Shown piece after piece: positions 26,746 through 38,838 of a stretch of 64,000 nucleotides of DNA. The DNA lies in assembly GCF_050947335.1 (NCBI RefSeq), contig NC_134985.1, positions 21,939,190 to 22,003,189 on the forward strand, in the 5' to 3' direction. Position 1 is the first letter of the stretch; the number at the start of each line of letters is the position of its first letter. Origin of the DNA: Megachile rotundata. Lineage: Eukaryota; Arthropoda; Insecta; Hymenoptera; Megachilidae. Made by a program: the position numbers and the translations under genes. The notes below the pieces were generated by a model, which was not told where the DNA came from, did no database searches, and saw nothing but the letters and a program-made list of their open reading frames with translations.

Positions 26746-26902
26746 ATCTGCAACGAAGAATAATGAAATTTTTCCTAGCGATTTCCGAACCTAGCGTCTG
26801 AAGACAGAAGTAGAATGGGTACGTCACTGAAATATACAGGCCAATACTACCTCTTCGACTCATTGCAGACACGATACTTAGCGGTTTGACGAATGCACGG
26901 CT

Positions 26903-26936
26903 TCAGTTGGTCGCTGGTGAAGATCTGTCACGGTTC
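26903..26936 (+). promoter_or_regulatory. Predicted Inr + DPE core promoter
   Basis: TCAGTT at 26903-26908 matches the arthropod initiator, with A(+1) at 26905. GGTTC at 26932-26936 matches the DPE consensus RGWYV exactly at +28 to +32, the spacing known to be required in Drosophila. No TATA box lies at -30, as is usual for DPE promoters. It sits 201 bases upstream of a start codon whose exon ends in a perfect donor. Detected by eye, so statistical weight is unmeasured. Confidence 0.5.
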
Positions 26937-27245
26937 GCGTATCGACAAACGATCCGCGTGTATCGGGGCCCGCTCCCTCGAACTCTTTACGGTTAACAGT
27001 TAACGATGCACGACGCATAGTTTTGTGTAATCAGACTTCGCAAACTAGTGGAATGATATCGTGGATTTCTGTGTGAGCCCGACTACAATGAGTTGGTAGT
27101 GTGATATGGGTTTAGGATCACTGTTAATCCATTCGATAATTCTGATGCTTGTCAGCAACTTCATTCTACGTACCGTCGGCATCTGTTACATCTGTTTACC
27201 GTATTCCCTGGTTCTGACGGTTTTCGTATCGAGCGCGCTCTACGT
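26905..27245 (+). CDS. First exon B: leader plus hydrophobic N-terminus (CDS 27106-27245, partial)
   Basis: From the predicted start site at 26905 the exon runs 341 bases to a strong donor, TACGT|GTAAGT. The ATG at 27106 opens a frame of 46 codons plus two bases (GT-), so it leaves phase 2; unspliced it stops at 27247. The peptide begins MGLGSLLIHSIILMLVSNFI and is strikingly hydrophobic. One stretch covers residues 6-21. After Arg22 a second covers about 24-46, including ICYICLPYSLVLTVF. This looks like a membrane anchor or signal anchor rather than random DNA. A one-residue-plus uORF (ATG AGT TGG TAG) at about 27088 precedes it. It may be an alternative N-terminus of the gene whose other first exons are at 21 kb, 38.9 kb and 63.7 kb, or the start of a separate membrane protein. 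I do not recognise the family. Confidence 0.5.
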
Positions 27246-30200
27246 GTAAGTACACCACGCTTCAGCTAGCTACATTTGGAAAATGTTTCACGATTTAACA
27301 TCGGGCTATTCGAATTAATAAGATTCATGGACTTTCCTCTCGTTCAAATTTCGAACTCGAGAAGATCGATAAATTGTTAAATATGGAACAACGACAGTTT
27401 AATTTAAGCGTTAAAACGGTTGGGTAAATAATATGTACAAAGTCTCGAATCTTATTAAGGATATTTTCGCTAGTGCTCCGTGTATGTTGGGATTTTTTTT
27501 TCTAGCACTTTTCGACTCGTTTCGCGATTACCTTCGATTCCCAAGAGCACTCATGCTGCACCTTTTGCGATCGTCGGGGGTTCGCATGTACTCGAGCGGG
27601 TCGATGAAGCATGCTAAGATTGGCAGAAAATGTTGAGAAAATTTCAGACCCAAAAGAGTGTTGCTAGATTACGACACCCCTAGCTTAAAAATGTTGGACG
27701 AAAATAAATTCTCTTTCTCTTTTGATAACGTCCGGTTGATGTATTTGACGTCTGTGCGTTGAATACGAGATGTGATCTCAAAATTATTATATCGCATTCG
27801 AAAGTTTATTTATTGAAAGTTTCTATAATTTCGAAATCATCACTCGGTAAATTATAAGTAGCGTATGACATAGATAAAATTGACTCTCGTTATATTGCCG
27901 TGGAGGATGCGGTATCTGTTAGGTAAAGTACGTAGCAACGCAACCATATTATATACCTAGCGAGAAATTACGGCGCGCGAGATTTTGACGCGGGAATTAC
28001 GGGGCGTGAGATTACGGCGCATGAAATCGCCAAGCGTTTCAATCTGTTCATCGCTCGGACGTCTATGACATCAATTGGACGCGACAAAGCAAAAAATGAC
28101 AGAAAAATTGAATTCTGTCATCGCTCGCGAGCACAGGGAACAGGATACGTATCGTTTCGTTGTGATTAGTGGTGCGATCGAGTTCCTCGCGATGAAAAAT
28201 TGAGAAGGCAAGTTGAGACGCGGTCCCGAGTGGCCGCGCTCGAATTACGATACACGGACAAATAAAGTCTGTTTCTCGAAATGAACCGTACCGGGACAGA
28301 AATAGCTCGTTAGTCGACTAGATTAACCCTTTGCGGTCTGACTGCTTTCGATTTCTGGAATCCCGTTACCACCGTGTCGAATGCTCATTTCCACCGTTAA
28401 TTGGCTTTCCTGGTCGCTGTCTTCTTTCTTCGCGAAACTTTATAAAACGAAACCAGGTTACCAGGATTTTTACCACTTTCACGGACGTTGCGTTCTCTGG
28501 CTAATGATTATCGACTACTGTGACGAAACATTTCGTTCCTACTAATAATTGCTCCTGCAGATTGTTTCGCAATATCCCTTTGCCCTACAACATCACACTC
28601 GTGACGCGAACTTCGTACTCGATAAACCAGACTCGTATTTTTATCGCAATTGAATTTTGGGTTCTAATTATAATCTTCACAGTCATCGTCCATTGAATAA
28701 AATTTTTTAACTTTTATTATTCGTTTTCACGTTGTAGTAATAATTTGTGCCTGACACGACAGACTAGAAAATTGTAGGTTAAGGGGATATTTCGAATTTG
28801 CTCTACAGACGAAGTAAAAGGAAGTAACGTTCCCTTCGAGAAAGTTTTATTCGACTCCGTGAAGTAGAATCGGGTCAAACACGGTTACAATCGCGGATCT
28901 TCGCAGTAATTGTAATATAAAAGAATGGAAGTTCGCGGGAGGATTACCATTAGCATCGACATTAAAACGGAAAGCGGAATGAGCAAACGATCAAAATCCG
29001 ACGTTACGAACGGATCAGATCGTTAAGGGTTAAAACGTGAAAGGTTAATTAATACGATTACGCGGACGAACAAATCGTCCTTGTTGATTACGGAAAAAAG
29101 AGAGATGGTCGTTGAACGTCTAAGGATTCCTCTCTTAATTTAGGACCCGATGCGAGATGCTGTTTGCACGAAAGTCATTAACGCGATGTCTTGGCAAACA
29201 GTACCTACTGGAACGGTTGTAATGTTCCGGAGAAGATGACGATGTGGATCGAGAGATTATTGGTCGCGTTGGTGATACTTCCGGGCGGAGGTCAGGGTGA
29301 CCACCGACCACGACGCAAAAAGCGGTGACAGTAACTTAAAGCTGCACGCTTTCTGACTTTAATATTCATTTTCTACCCCATTCTCGTATCGCTTGGTCGC
29401 TCCTGCTTCGATTAGGGGTGGAATTTTTTTACCGTTTACTCCCTATAATGCTAAAAATGCTCGTATCTAAAATATATTATTAAATAACCGCGAAGAATAC
29501 TAGTTACAAGTTTTCTCGTCGAAAACAGCAGGCTATTTTATTTTGTAAAAATAGTAGAAAAATATTTTCCTATTCCCGTGGTATTAGTCAAAATCTGTCT
29601 TGGTTTTATCCATTAGATAGTTGTCGGGCTTTCGAAGTGTGCGTAGGATGTGTAGAAGTAATTAAATGGCAATTATAAGTAGATCTCGAGTTGGGTAACT
29701 ACATTGATTATAAGTAGCTCTTGACTTCCGTAACCACTCTCGGTGTAAGTGATTTCAATTAGAAACTTCATTATTAGGTGGTCGTATCTAGAATGAAACG
29801 TTTCTCTCGAATCGCAATAATATGTACCGAGCAATTAATTAAGTGTTTTGCGGTAGAAATTCTGCCGTTTTAACGGAATACTCGAAGCATCGATTTCTTG
29901 TGCCGTCCACAGTGTGTCGAACGATAAATTTGTAATTCAATTATATTCAATTTGAATTTCCAATTCCCGTTTCTACATATCCACAATTATATATAATTTG
30001 ATAAGTGTACTACTTAACCTTCGTACTCCCTATCCATTTTACGCTCCAATTTTCTACAATATGCCGATTATTTAAATCAATGAATAGAATCAATCGGTAA
30101 TACAAGCCTATAGAATTATTCGATGGCTTTGTTGGAATTTCTATGCGTCAAAGCTGAATATATCTTTTAAGGCGAAATACAATACATCCTTCAAAATTTG

Positions 30201-30402
30201 GAGAAGCAAGGTCTGAACTTAATAGATGTAATATAATAGATTCTAACGAAAAGGAAACTGCGTAACACGTTTCCTCGGAAGCTTCTCGAATTGGTGCTGC
30301 GTTGATAAGTCAGATACCTATACAGGATATGGAGGATTTCTGGAACATAACGTCGAAAGCTTACAGGGAGCTTGCAAGCGTTCATCGGGTTTCAAGAGCT
30401 TT
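27246..30402 (+). other. Intron-like non-coding stretch after exon B
   Basis: Starts with GTAAGTACACC. A short run of GCGCGAGA/GCGTGAGATTACGG-like units at about 27960-28030 may be a tiny remnant of the 15-bp family. No exon was recognised in the remainder. Confidence 0.4.
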
Positions 30403-30416
30403 CCACTAGGTGGCGC
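30403..30416 (+). promoter_or_regulatory. Perfect CTCF-type binding motif
   Basis: CCACTAGGTGGCGC matches the core CTCF recognition sequence, conserved between vertebrates and insects (AGGTGGCGC core). It lies between the first-exon cluster at 21-27 kb and the CpG-rich promoter at 33-35 kb, a sensible place for an insulator. I saw no other equally good copy in the window. Confidence 0.55.
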
Positions 30417-32989
30417 TCTCGATGGTTTCCGATCCCTTTCGCCACGCTATAGCAAAGTTCAAATTCAAGGATTGGAATTGCGAAATTCTTGAATTCGACC
30501 CACCGGGGACGCTCCCCTATAGATATCATAGATATGTTTATAACTCGATAACTCTCGAGCATTACGCGAGTAGCGAGTCGTTTTTTAGCAGGGATGTGGA
30601 CTTCCTGAGGGAATCTTACCCTGCTCCGTCCTTATATTACGGTTAGCACGGATACTAACCTGCAAAGCCGAGGAACTTCAGTGATTTGCAACGCCGTGTT
30701 TACAATCGCCTTTGGTTCTAGCCAAGATCCTGTCCCCGGGTAACGATACGTAGCCGTTACCCAGGAAGTAGCAGTCGAGCAGGCCCGATATACACACAAG
30801 GAACGTCGTTAATCATCGAGTACGGCCAAGGCACGCCGAACGAGCATCGAGATCACTCGATTAGGTCAAACGATATTACGGTCAGTTGCGTTGGGAATTA
30901 CGAGACACGCGTTTAGTCTAGGCTCGATGGCGAGAATCTGGAGCCGCGATGGGCTCGAAAATTGCCGCTCCTGTTCGTCTAGTCAGGATGATCGAAACGA
31001 TTTCGTAGCTGTCGATTAGTCGACTATCGATCATTTCGCCGAGGTAGATGAGAGGGCTGTTAGCGTTAAACCGTGCTATCCACCGAGGCCAACGTGTACA
31101 GGGCTCTGATTACCGACGATCCTAAATTAGGTCTGGGTCAGTGCAGATAAAAGATTTTCACGCGTCCTAGATTCCTGCTGGTTCGGCGTTGTTATCATCA
31201 ATATCGGAGATCTCGATACGCGACCGAATGGAATTCGATAAATATTCTCCGTTTTTCCCTTCCGACTGTGTCTATATAAGTTCAGCGGATGATACGTGTA
31301 TCGAAGTTTCAAGGGACGGGATTTCTCTTCACTGTTCCTAATTGCTAACTTTTTTCGACATATATTTACGTAATGCATCTACTGTTCAGTAATTTACTTC
31401 TAATTGCACGAAACCTATAGCTCCTACAAACGCAGTAGAGAAGGAAGCAAGGTTTGATGATCAGACGTCAACTGTCACAGTAGTGACAGTTGTGTATAGT
31501 CAGACGCGCTGTAGTATGAATTATAAACATTCGGGGTGCAGTAGAATATACATCCTTTATACATTTCCAGTGTTATTTATATTACTATTGTTACAGCACA
31601 ATTGAGTCAGAACGTCATAATTGATAAATAAAATCTTCCTACTCCTCTTAAGAACATTATAACGAAATGAACCTGCAGCAGTCATTTGAAAAGCTTCTCG
31701 ATGCATCGATGTTGTAATTAAATTGACTAAAGTGGAAAATTGAATCCGTAATGTATCGTCGTTAGATTAAACGATAGAGGAGAGGAAGAGTTGTACACGG
31801 AACATGTTTTAATCAATCACAGAAAACAGTATTCATCGGGATTTAGCCATGAAATATAATAGTTTGGATGAAAGTTGACCAAGGCTCGTTTCACGCTCGG
31901 TCAATCTCGACGTCTGACTAATCACGCGCTCTACTACTTGCACGCTCTCGTTCCGCCAACGATCGGACTATCGGACAAAAGGTTAAAGCGAAAGGAAATA
32001 TAATTCGAGGTTTCTGTAGTCGGTCGAGACGGTGCATTATCACCGGAACGATTCTTCAAGCAGTTCGCCGTTAAGGTGAATAACGGCCGTTCGAGAAAAA
32101 TTGCTTCGTCCCTTCTTATCGAGCCATCGCGTCTCGAAACTTGCACGAACCATTCTCGCCAACCTCTCCTCGGAAGAATTTATTTCAAATATGCGCACTA
32201 AACGAATCGCGAGAGAGATCGAATTCGTTAGCATTCTTATTCTACTTCGTTCGATAGCATTTTTCGCCCAGTAATCTTAGTAAACGCAGCAGTTTTTTTG
32301 TCGACCGTAATTTTCTTCCATATAAACGATTCGAAGCGTGGCGTGTTTGGTCTTGTTCCATTCGGAAAAAGCTTACAAATCCGGTGGTAAGAGTTTAATT
32401 TTAGAAGAACGAATCAAACTATCGGCCGATAAAAAATCTGCAGTGTATGGTCGCTCTAAACCGTCGTGAAATATTCAGAGCTTGACAGCCGCGGGTAACA
32501 ATTGATTCGACTCCCGACGTTCGAGGGTTAAAATCCTTGATAATTTATATCATCCCGTGTCGTACCGAGTTCGGCTGTTCCCACAGTGCCAGCTGATGTA
32601 CTAATTCACTTCCGCTTTCGAATCCAATTGGCAGGAGAATAGCAAACGAACTGTTGCCATGCTTTCGAAGGCACTATTGGCTCCAAATATTTCTCTTAAC
32701 GCCTGTTGGCAATGTTCGCTATCGAGAGTAAACGGGTGTCGCTCCCAAAAAGTCAACGATTTCTTTCAGTTTGTTTCTTCAGAAGATGGATTTTAATACA
32801 CGACACAAAAGTTATGAAAGAAAGTATCGAATTACAGCCGTTGAGGAATTCTAATCTAGTATCTTTTATATTTCACCGGCAGTGACTTAGCAATTTGATT
32901 CTCTATCGATTTCCCTTGAACGATCGATGTTATTTCCAATTCCGTCGAACGAGCACGTTCCGACTTATCGAAGGAGCATCCATCTTGGA
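30417..32989. other. Non-coding stretch
   Basis: A 78-codon + frame at 30410-30646 starts at the CTCF-like site and has fairly protein-like composition but no splice context or known domain. A hairpin-forming GGGTAACG/CGTTACCC pair sits at 30738-30762, and a 24-base inverted repeat at 31469-31492. Otherwise nothing is recognised. Confidence 0.4.
31469..31492. repeat. 24-bp perfect inverted repeat of TGACAG sites
   Basis: CAACTGTCAC-AGTA-GTGACAGTTG has perfectly complementary 10-base arms with a 4-base spacer. The arms contain CTGTCA/TGACAG, the site recognised by TALE homeodomain proteins (Homothorax/Meis and TGIF families). A CAGACG direct repeat lies on both sides (31462-31467 and about 31501-31506). 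Confidence 0.6.
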
Positions 32990-35473
32990 CCAACCCCGTA
33001 TCGTCCATTCATTCCGTATCCCCTCCGCTGTCCTCGAAGAGCATCCCCGACCCTCCCCAATCACCGCTCTACCTGTGCCATTCACGGCGAGTGTTCGGCC
33101 TCGGAATGGCCATGTTCGCGAGGAGGATAGAAAAAGCGTGGTAAGAACACGCGGAAATCCTGAAATAAGGTTCGAAGGTGTTGGAGGATAATAGCGGAGT
33201 CGGCGGTGTGGCTAGATATCGACTTCGGAAGCCCACGCACGAGCAGCAGCAGCAGTAGCAGCAGCGGCAGTAGCAGCAGCAGCATCGCGGGGGTGGTGGG
33301 CAGCATCGGAGGATGGGGTTTGGGTGGGCAATTTCACCCTGGCGTTCATAGCGTACGTCGACGGGCGCAGCCATAGCCGCGCACAAACCCGTTTGCTCGT
33401 ATACAAACGCGAACAGAGCCGTTCTCGACACGGAACCACGAACGAGAGCGTGCCGTGCCGTGCCCTGCCGTGCCCTGTCGTGGACTCGGCGAACGAGCCA
33501 CACGCGTTGCCCGCCCAACTAAACCCCACCCTCCTCCCCTCTTCGCGGCTGCTGACCGAGCGAGACGGGGCTATCGCCTCGACGAAGACGAGACGCGAAA
33601 ACTAGCGATGGAGCGGGTAGGGATAAAGGGTGGTAGGCAGAGCGAAGGAGAAAGCGAGATATTTCGCGACGACCGTGGCGCCATCGAGCGACGCCGTGGC
33701 GGTCCCAAGCAGCAAGCCTGGCACCTCCAGCGCGTCCTTTACCGCTCTGTCCAACCTAACTGCGTCTCTCTGTCTGTCCGTGTCCGTGCCCGTGCCCGCG
33801 CCCGTCGTCGCGCAAACACCTCGGAACCGCGTCTCGTACGCGAACCTCTCGTTGCCGCGCAAACACCCGCGACTCGTTTTGTCGAGGAAACCGCGTTTTC
33901 TCTCGTTCCTCCGCTTCTTCTTCTTCCTCCTCTTCTTCACCACGGTTCGCCGCTTCGTTCTCCTTTCCTAACGTTTCTTCCGCTTCCTTCCGCATTTTTT
34001 CTCCCTCTTGCCGTCTGTTACCCTCTCCACGCTCGCGATCGCCCTCTCCACGCCTCTTATCCCTTCCCTTCGTTACCGTCGTTCCGTCCTTTTCTGGTAG
34101 CCACAGGAGTCTCGCGACACGCACATCCGGCTCCGACGATTCAGAAACCTACGAAACGCGGGCAAACGTGATCGTTCGGAGGCGAGGCGAGATTCGGAGA
34201 GGCCAGCACCGAGCCACCGGTGGCTCGCGATCGAATTAACCCGTGTCCTGTGTCTGTGCGCGACGACAGTGTTGGTGCTCGTTATGCTTCCCGTCTCACT
34301 CCCGTGGCCACGTTTCCTCTCGCCCTCCCCTCTCGGATCCTCTTTCACCGTGTTCTAACCTCTCGTACTCGCGAGGATTCGGGAGGACCGCGCGGCGCCA
34401 AAGTGGACCCGTCTAACTCGACGCGGGCTAGGAATTAAGGCGGTTCACGCGTGGCAGTGTTACGGCGACTCCGGGAGAGGGAGAAACCGAGAGAAAGGGC
34501 AGGGATTCCCCGTGAATCGTCCGGAGGTGCAACCGCGTGGCAGAGCTACGATTTATTTCTTCCGTTCGATTCGCGACGCGTGTTCGTTAACCCGCGTTAA
34601 ATCGAGGACGAGGACCGAGCCTCTCGTGTCCTGGCCTGCTATTAAACGATGATTGCGTGACCGCGTGCTTTATCGGAGTTCCGCGAGCCCCGCGCTCCGC
34701 GGCCCGCGCCGTCCATGGGCCATCCTTCCTGTTACACGGCACCTAACCTCGCAGCACCCTTCCGCCTCGTCGAATCGTTCGCTCGTCCTTGAGAGAAGCC
34801 CGCGGTCGAAATTCGTGGAACGTCCTTGGCGAAGGTGGACTCGTCTGACGCGATGAAAGCAACGGGACTGGCCGATGTCGCGGTTCGATATCCGTTCAAA
34901 CTCTTTCTCTCGTCTTGTCTCTGTCTGTCGGCCGATCGATCGCCATACTCTCGAGAAGTCTGCTCGGAAATTCGAGCAACGTGCCCGACCAAGTGCGTGG
35001 ACACTTGGAGCAATAGTGGCGCGCGACACGCGGCCTCGAAACGATCCGCTCTCTCTCGGTGAACTCACGGCGCTGGTACAGAGTTAGTCGGTCGAGCGAT
35101 CAGCTGACGGCCGAGCGTGGCTCGATACGAAGCGTACCGAACCGACTAGACGTCGCGACGCGACACGACACGACGCGACGCGCCGCCGAGCGCCGTCAAC
35201 CGCACCGTCGAAACCGACTCTTCGGACTTTTACCCCCGTACTCGTAAATCCACGCCCTCGAAACCTTTCTAACCTGTCCTGAGTCTCCGCGACGAGCACG
35301 CGAAATCTTTCCTCGATGTAACGCTGCTAATCTCGCAGCACTCCGTGCCCGGACGAATCGCGTGGACTCGTCTGAACTTTGCTTTCGCGCGTTATCGAAC
35401 AAGCTGGACCCGGTGAACGGAAAACAGTGACAGAAAGAGAAGTGTGCGGTGTGACAGTGGTTCAAGAATATTC
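32990..35473 (+). promoter_or_regulatory. CpG-rich promoter region ending in a probable non-coding first exon C
   Basis: GC content rises sharply, with simple repeats: AGC/AGT runs at 33241-33284, CCGTG runs at 33450-33480, and CGACG/CGACACG runs at 35143-35185. The segment ends in a strong donor, AATATTC|GTAAGT, at 35473. The frame that would give phase 2 there is open from 35376 but has no ATG, so the exon is probably untranslated leader. Its natural partner is the exon at 38839-38971, which has a very strong acceptor. The exact start site is not resolved. Long + and minus frames here (for example 33455-34171) are low-complexity Arg/Pro/Leu artefacts. Confidence 0.45.
33241..33284. repeat. 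AGC/AGT trinucleotide repeat
   Basis: Imperfect (AGC)n with AGT and GGC interruptions, inside the CpG-rich region. Confidence 0.9.
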
Positions 35474-35647
35474 GTAAGTGGCACATACATAACACACATA
35501 CCACCGGCTGTCCTAGGACGTGCGCGGGACACACGGGGGTTCGTGGTAGTAAACGCAACATGCGGGAAGGTACAATAGTGCGAGCCGCCACGGCGATCTG
35601 CTGGGCCATCGCCAGTTAGCCACTGTACTTTTCTCTTTTCTCTATCT

Positions 35648-35697
35648 ATCTACTACTACTATTACTACTACTACTATTACTACTATTACTATTACTT
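35648..35697. repeat. (TAC/TAT)n trinucleotide repeat
   Basis: Imperfect CTACTACTATTAC repeats over 50 bases, just downstream of the exon C donor. Confidence 0.9.
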
Positions 35698-37546
35698 CTT
35701 TTGCTGCTACGCGGCCATTAACTATTTACACACACACGTACACGAACGCACACACCAGTACACATGGATCGTTCCGTGTCAAGTTGACCCATCGGTTCTT
35801 TGTGACGCGAGTGCGACGCTTTTACGTAAGAGTCCCTTTCATTGCTTGTTTCCTGTTTCTGTAACCCGAGGTGGACCCTCGTAATTAAAGCGCGCGTGTC
35901 GAGCTCGGATCGTGTACGAAATCGAACACGGATTTGCACCGCTTTTAAAAATAACTTTTAAAAATAACAAGCTCTATGTTCCGAACGATTGCAGCCGATT
36001 ACCGACGCAACGTTATTCCCTTTCTCCTCTCGTTCGATACAACGCTCGAACATTTTTGACTTTAAGAGTTTCCTTCCGCTTCTCCACTCATCGGAGCTTC
36101 TATTGTTCCACTTGATCGTATTTCTTCCGTTATCGGGCTTTTCACGGCCGGATCAACACGTTGAAAATAACAATCGCGTCGGACCTATAGTTAACTCGTT
36201 GATTGCCTTAAGGAATTACCGGTAATTGACGTTATAAATTCCGTTTAATCTAAAGAAGAAGAAATTATGACCGCTATCGCATCAACCGTTCCGAATAGCA
36301 AACTGAAACTTTAATATTCAAAATAAAGATTTCATACGGCTAATACTTCACTCGCGAGGGCTGACCTATTCGTTCAAGGTCAAATTACGTGACGTTAGAC
36401 TAGACGAATAACTCTTAACCTCTTCAGGGACGATTTATTCAAGGTTAAACAATGAAACCTTTTCATTGTGTTTTGTTAATTTCAAGTAGGTAATAATTAT
36501 ATAAGAAAATTTCTAAGGTATTTGTAATATACGTCACAAAGACAGTGTCCTTGAGGGGGGTAATGATTAAGGTTAAATGATTAACAATTTAATAGAATGC
36601 TGTAAACGTCAAATAAAAAAATAAAATGATTATTACGTGTAACGCGTCGACTGGCATGGGTGTAACCAGTGACCTAAAAACTCAAGGTCAAGTTAGGAAT
36701 CGAGGACGAGAAGACTATCGCAAATATCTCTAAAACGATACTAATATAATCCTAAACAGCAAATTGGAGCGGCACCTTAGCGAATACCCTTGAGAATCCG
36801 TGCTGCCGTGCGTCTTACCAGACACGTCTGAATCTACTGAGGCCGTCGTAAACAGAAAGTTTCGCGCATCAAACACGAAACGACGAAGTACGGAACATCG
36901 TAATTCGATTCAGGATATTAAGCTCTAAATCTGCTCGAAATTCGTATGCATTACCGGCGAGGAAAATTTCATCCGCGGAAAATTCGTGTTCCGTTTTGAA
37001 TAAGCCTTCTGTAAAGAGAAAAGTTGATCGTCAGAATTCTCTCGCGCTGGTCTCTGGTTCTCCAGAAAAATGGTAAAACTTTATCGGTGTGTTTGTATCC
37101 GGGAACGGTCGATCTTGTTGGCGGGAGAAGTTTGTTGGCAAAATTCCTGAACGATTTCCACGCTGGTCGACGAGAACCACCGGATTTCAAGGTTGATTTG
37201 TCACGGAACGATCGACACGATTTACGCCACATGTAATTATTACTCTACGTAGAATCTCCTTTTACTTCCACTTCTTTCCGTTTCGATTTCTACCGATCAC
37301 ACTCTTTTTCTCTTCGCCATTATCTTAGATTATAAATATATGTATGTCGGCTTGCTGCGTAAGTTCTGTCCGAAGATACAGCAAAGATTTTTCTTCTTCG
37401 ACTCGTGCTATAACGATTCAAACAAGTACGCCGCGAGAAGCAATTTAACTCGCGACTTTTCTTCTAACTTTTTCAGTCTTTGACAAGAACAATTCCAAAT
37501 TAATTGCGTACGAAAGATAAAAGAGCGGAACTTGCGTAGCAGTCTG

Positions 37547-38112
37547 ATATACAGGGTGTCCTATTAATTTAACTTTTTAAACGAAGGTACACAGAGATCA
37601 GGAGATTAACTTCATATTTTTTAATAGAACATATCACAGGAATATCAAGATTCTTCCGTGTAAAATTATTCGAGGAAATATTTGTGTTCTTGTTCGGAGA
37701 CGGTATTCGTTGATTTGAATATTTCAAGATAGAAGTGCAGTTTACCAAGAACCTGTTATTTCAAGTTATTCGAAGCAGAAGACTCTTTAGGCGTGTCAAC
37801 AAATTTCCAGTGAAACTGCCACGTTAAACTTGCTATAGCTTCCACAAAGTTATTTTATTGTCAGCGAATTTACAGTATTATTGTAGCGATGTTCCGTTGT
37901 TGCTACTACGCATATTTCCAGCTGTTTAATGTTAGTAAGATCATTCGTGATCAGGTAAGTAATCCTTCGCGAAACGCGTGGCACCTACAGAAGTTCGTAA
38001 TATTTCACCAGATATAATTGACGGTGACAGTTAAGGCGTCGAAAACTAGTAATTTCATTCTCGTACAACGAAGTACATTGAATTTTCGATTGAAATAGGA
38101 CATCCTGTATAT
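37547..38112. mobile_element. 566-bp non-autonomous element with terminal inverted repeats
   Basis: The left end reads ATATACAGGGTGTCCTATT and the right end AATAGGACATCCTGTATAT. These are complementary over 19 positions with one mismatch. CAGGRTGTCC ends next to TA suggest a TA-targeting Tc1/mariner-type MITE. The interior has no transposase-like frame, so it would need an outside transposase. It lies inside the proposed intron between exons C and D. The assignment to mariner rests only on the end sequence and TA flanks. Confidence 0.65.
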
Positions 38113-38838
38113 CCGTACACCTTTAGCGAATATTTGAAAAATTGTTCTTTCCTTATTCGTCTATCTTTCTCTCCTCTATTTCTCCACCCTGCTTAAATTA
38201 TAAAGTTGAACCGTATTTCAAACTCGAATCAGTATTTATTTAAGAAGCGACAACGACGCGAAACTCGCGGCAAAGCTCGTTCGTCGAAAACAACATCGCA
38301 TATACCAACGTGCCTGAAAGTTTTCTCCATAAGTCCATAAGGGATTTGTGGAAACGGCTTTTACTTTATAAACGCTCGTTGAACTGAATTAACCGTTAAA
38401 GAAAAAGAACACGTGGTCGTCGCGTCGAGGAGGATACCTATGTCGGACGGTCCACGTATCCCAAAGTGGCAAAGTCGTAAAGTTGAAAAATTCGAAAAGT
38501 TGGTAATTCCGAATCAGCAAAGTTTCGGAAGGCGAAAATCTGCAGTCCCTTCGTGGGGGTAGCCCCCGGGATGACCTCGAGAAAGCGAAGAGCGAAGTGT
38601 ACCCTCGGTGCTGTCGAGTTCGCTTTTCAACTGTTTACCGAGCCCCGAGCGGCAGAAAGCGTTCTGGCTCGATTTACCGCTCGCTGACTATGCCTGGTAT
38701 ATGCATGTACGTTCGACATCGAACAGCTGAATTTTTCATTCGTTTACGGAGAAACGTCGAAGAACAGAATACTTTAAGCAGGGTCACCCTATCTTTCCTC
38801 TTTTTCTTCTCTTTCTCCGTCCGTCTGTTTGTCTCTAG

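Larger units (their letters stand above)
35474..38838 (+). other. Probable 5' UTR intron between exons C and D
   Basis: Bounded by GTAAGTGGC at 35474 and a long pyrimidine tract ending TCTCTAG at 38838. It contains a TAC/TAT trinucleotide microsatellite (35648-35697) and a terminal-inverted-repeat element (37547-38112). No coding exon was recognised inside. Confidence 0.4.

Noticed and set aside
30410..30646. 78-codon + frame beginning at the CTCF-like site
   Set aside because: Composition is acceptable, but there is no splice signal, no known domain and no upstream promoter. It could be a relic, but nothing shows it.
33455..34171. 238-codon + frame
   Set aside because: Low-complexity Arg/Pro/Leu composition driven by simple repeats (CCGTG, CGTGCC, TTCCTC runs), with competing open frames on the minus strand. 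Probably leader or promoter sequence.
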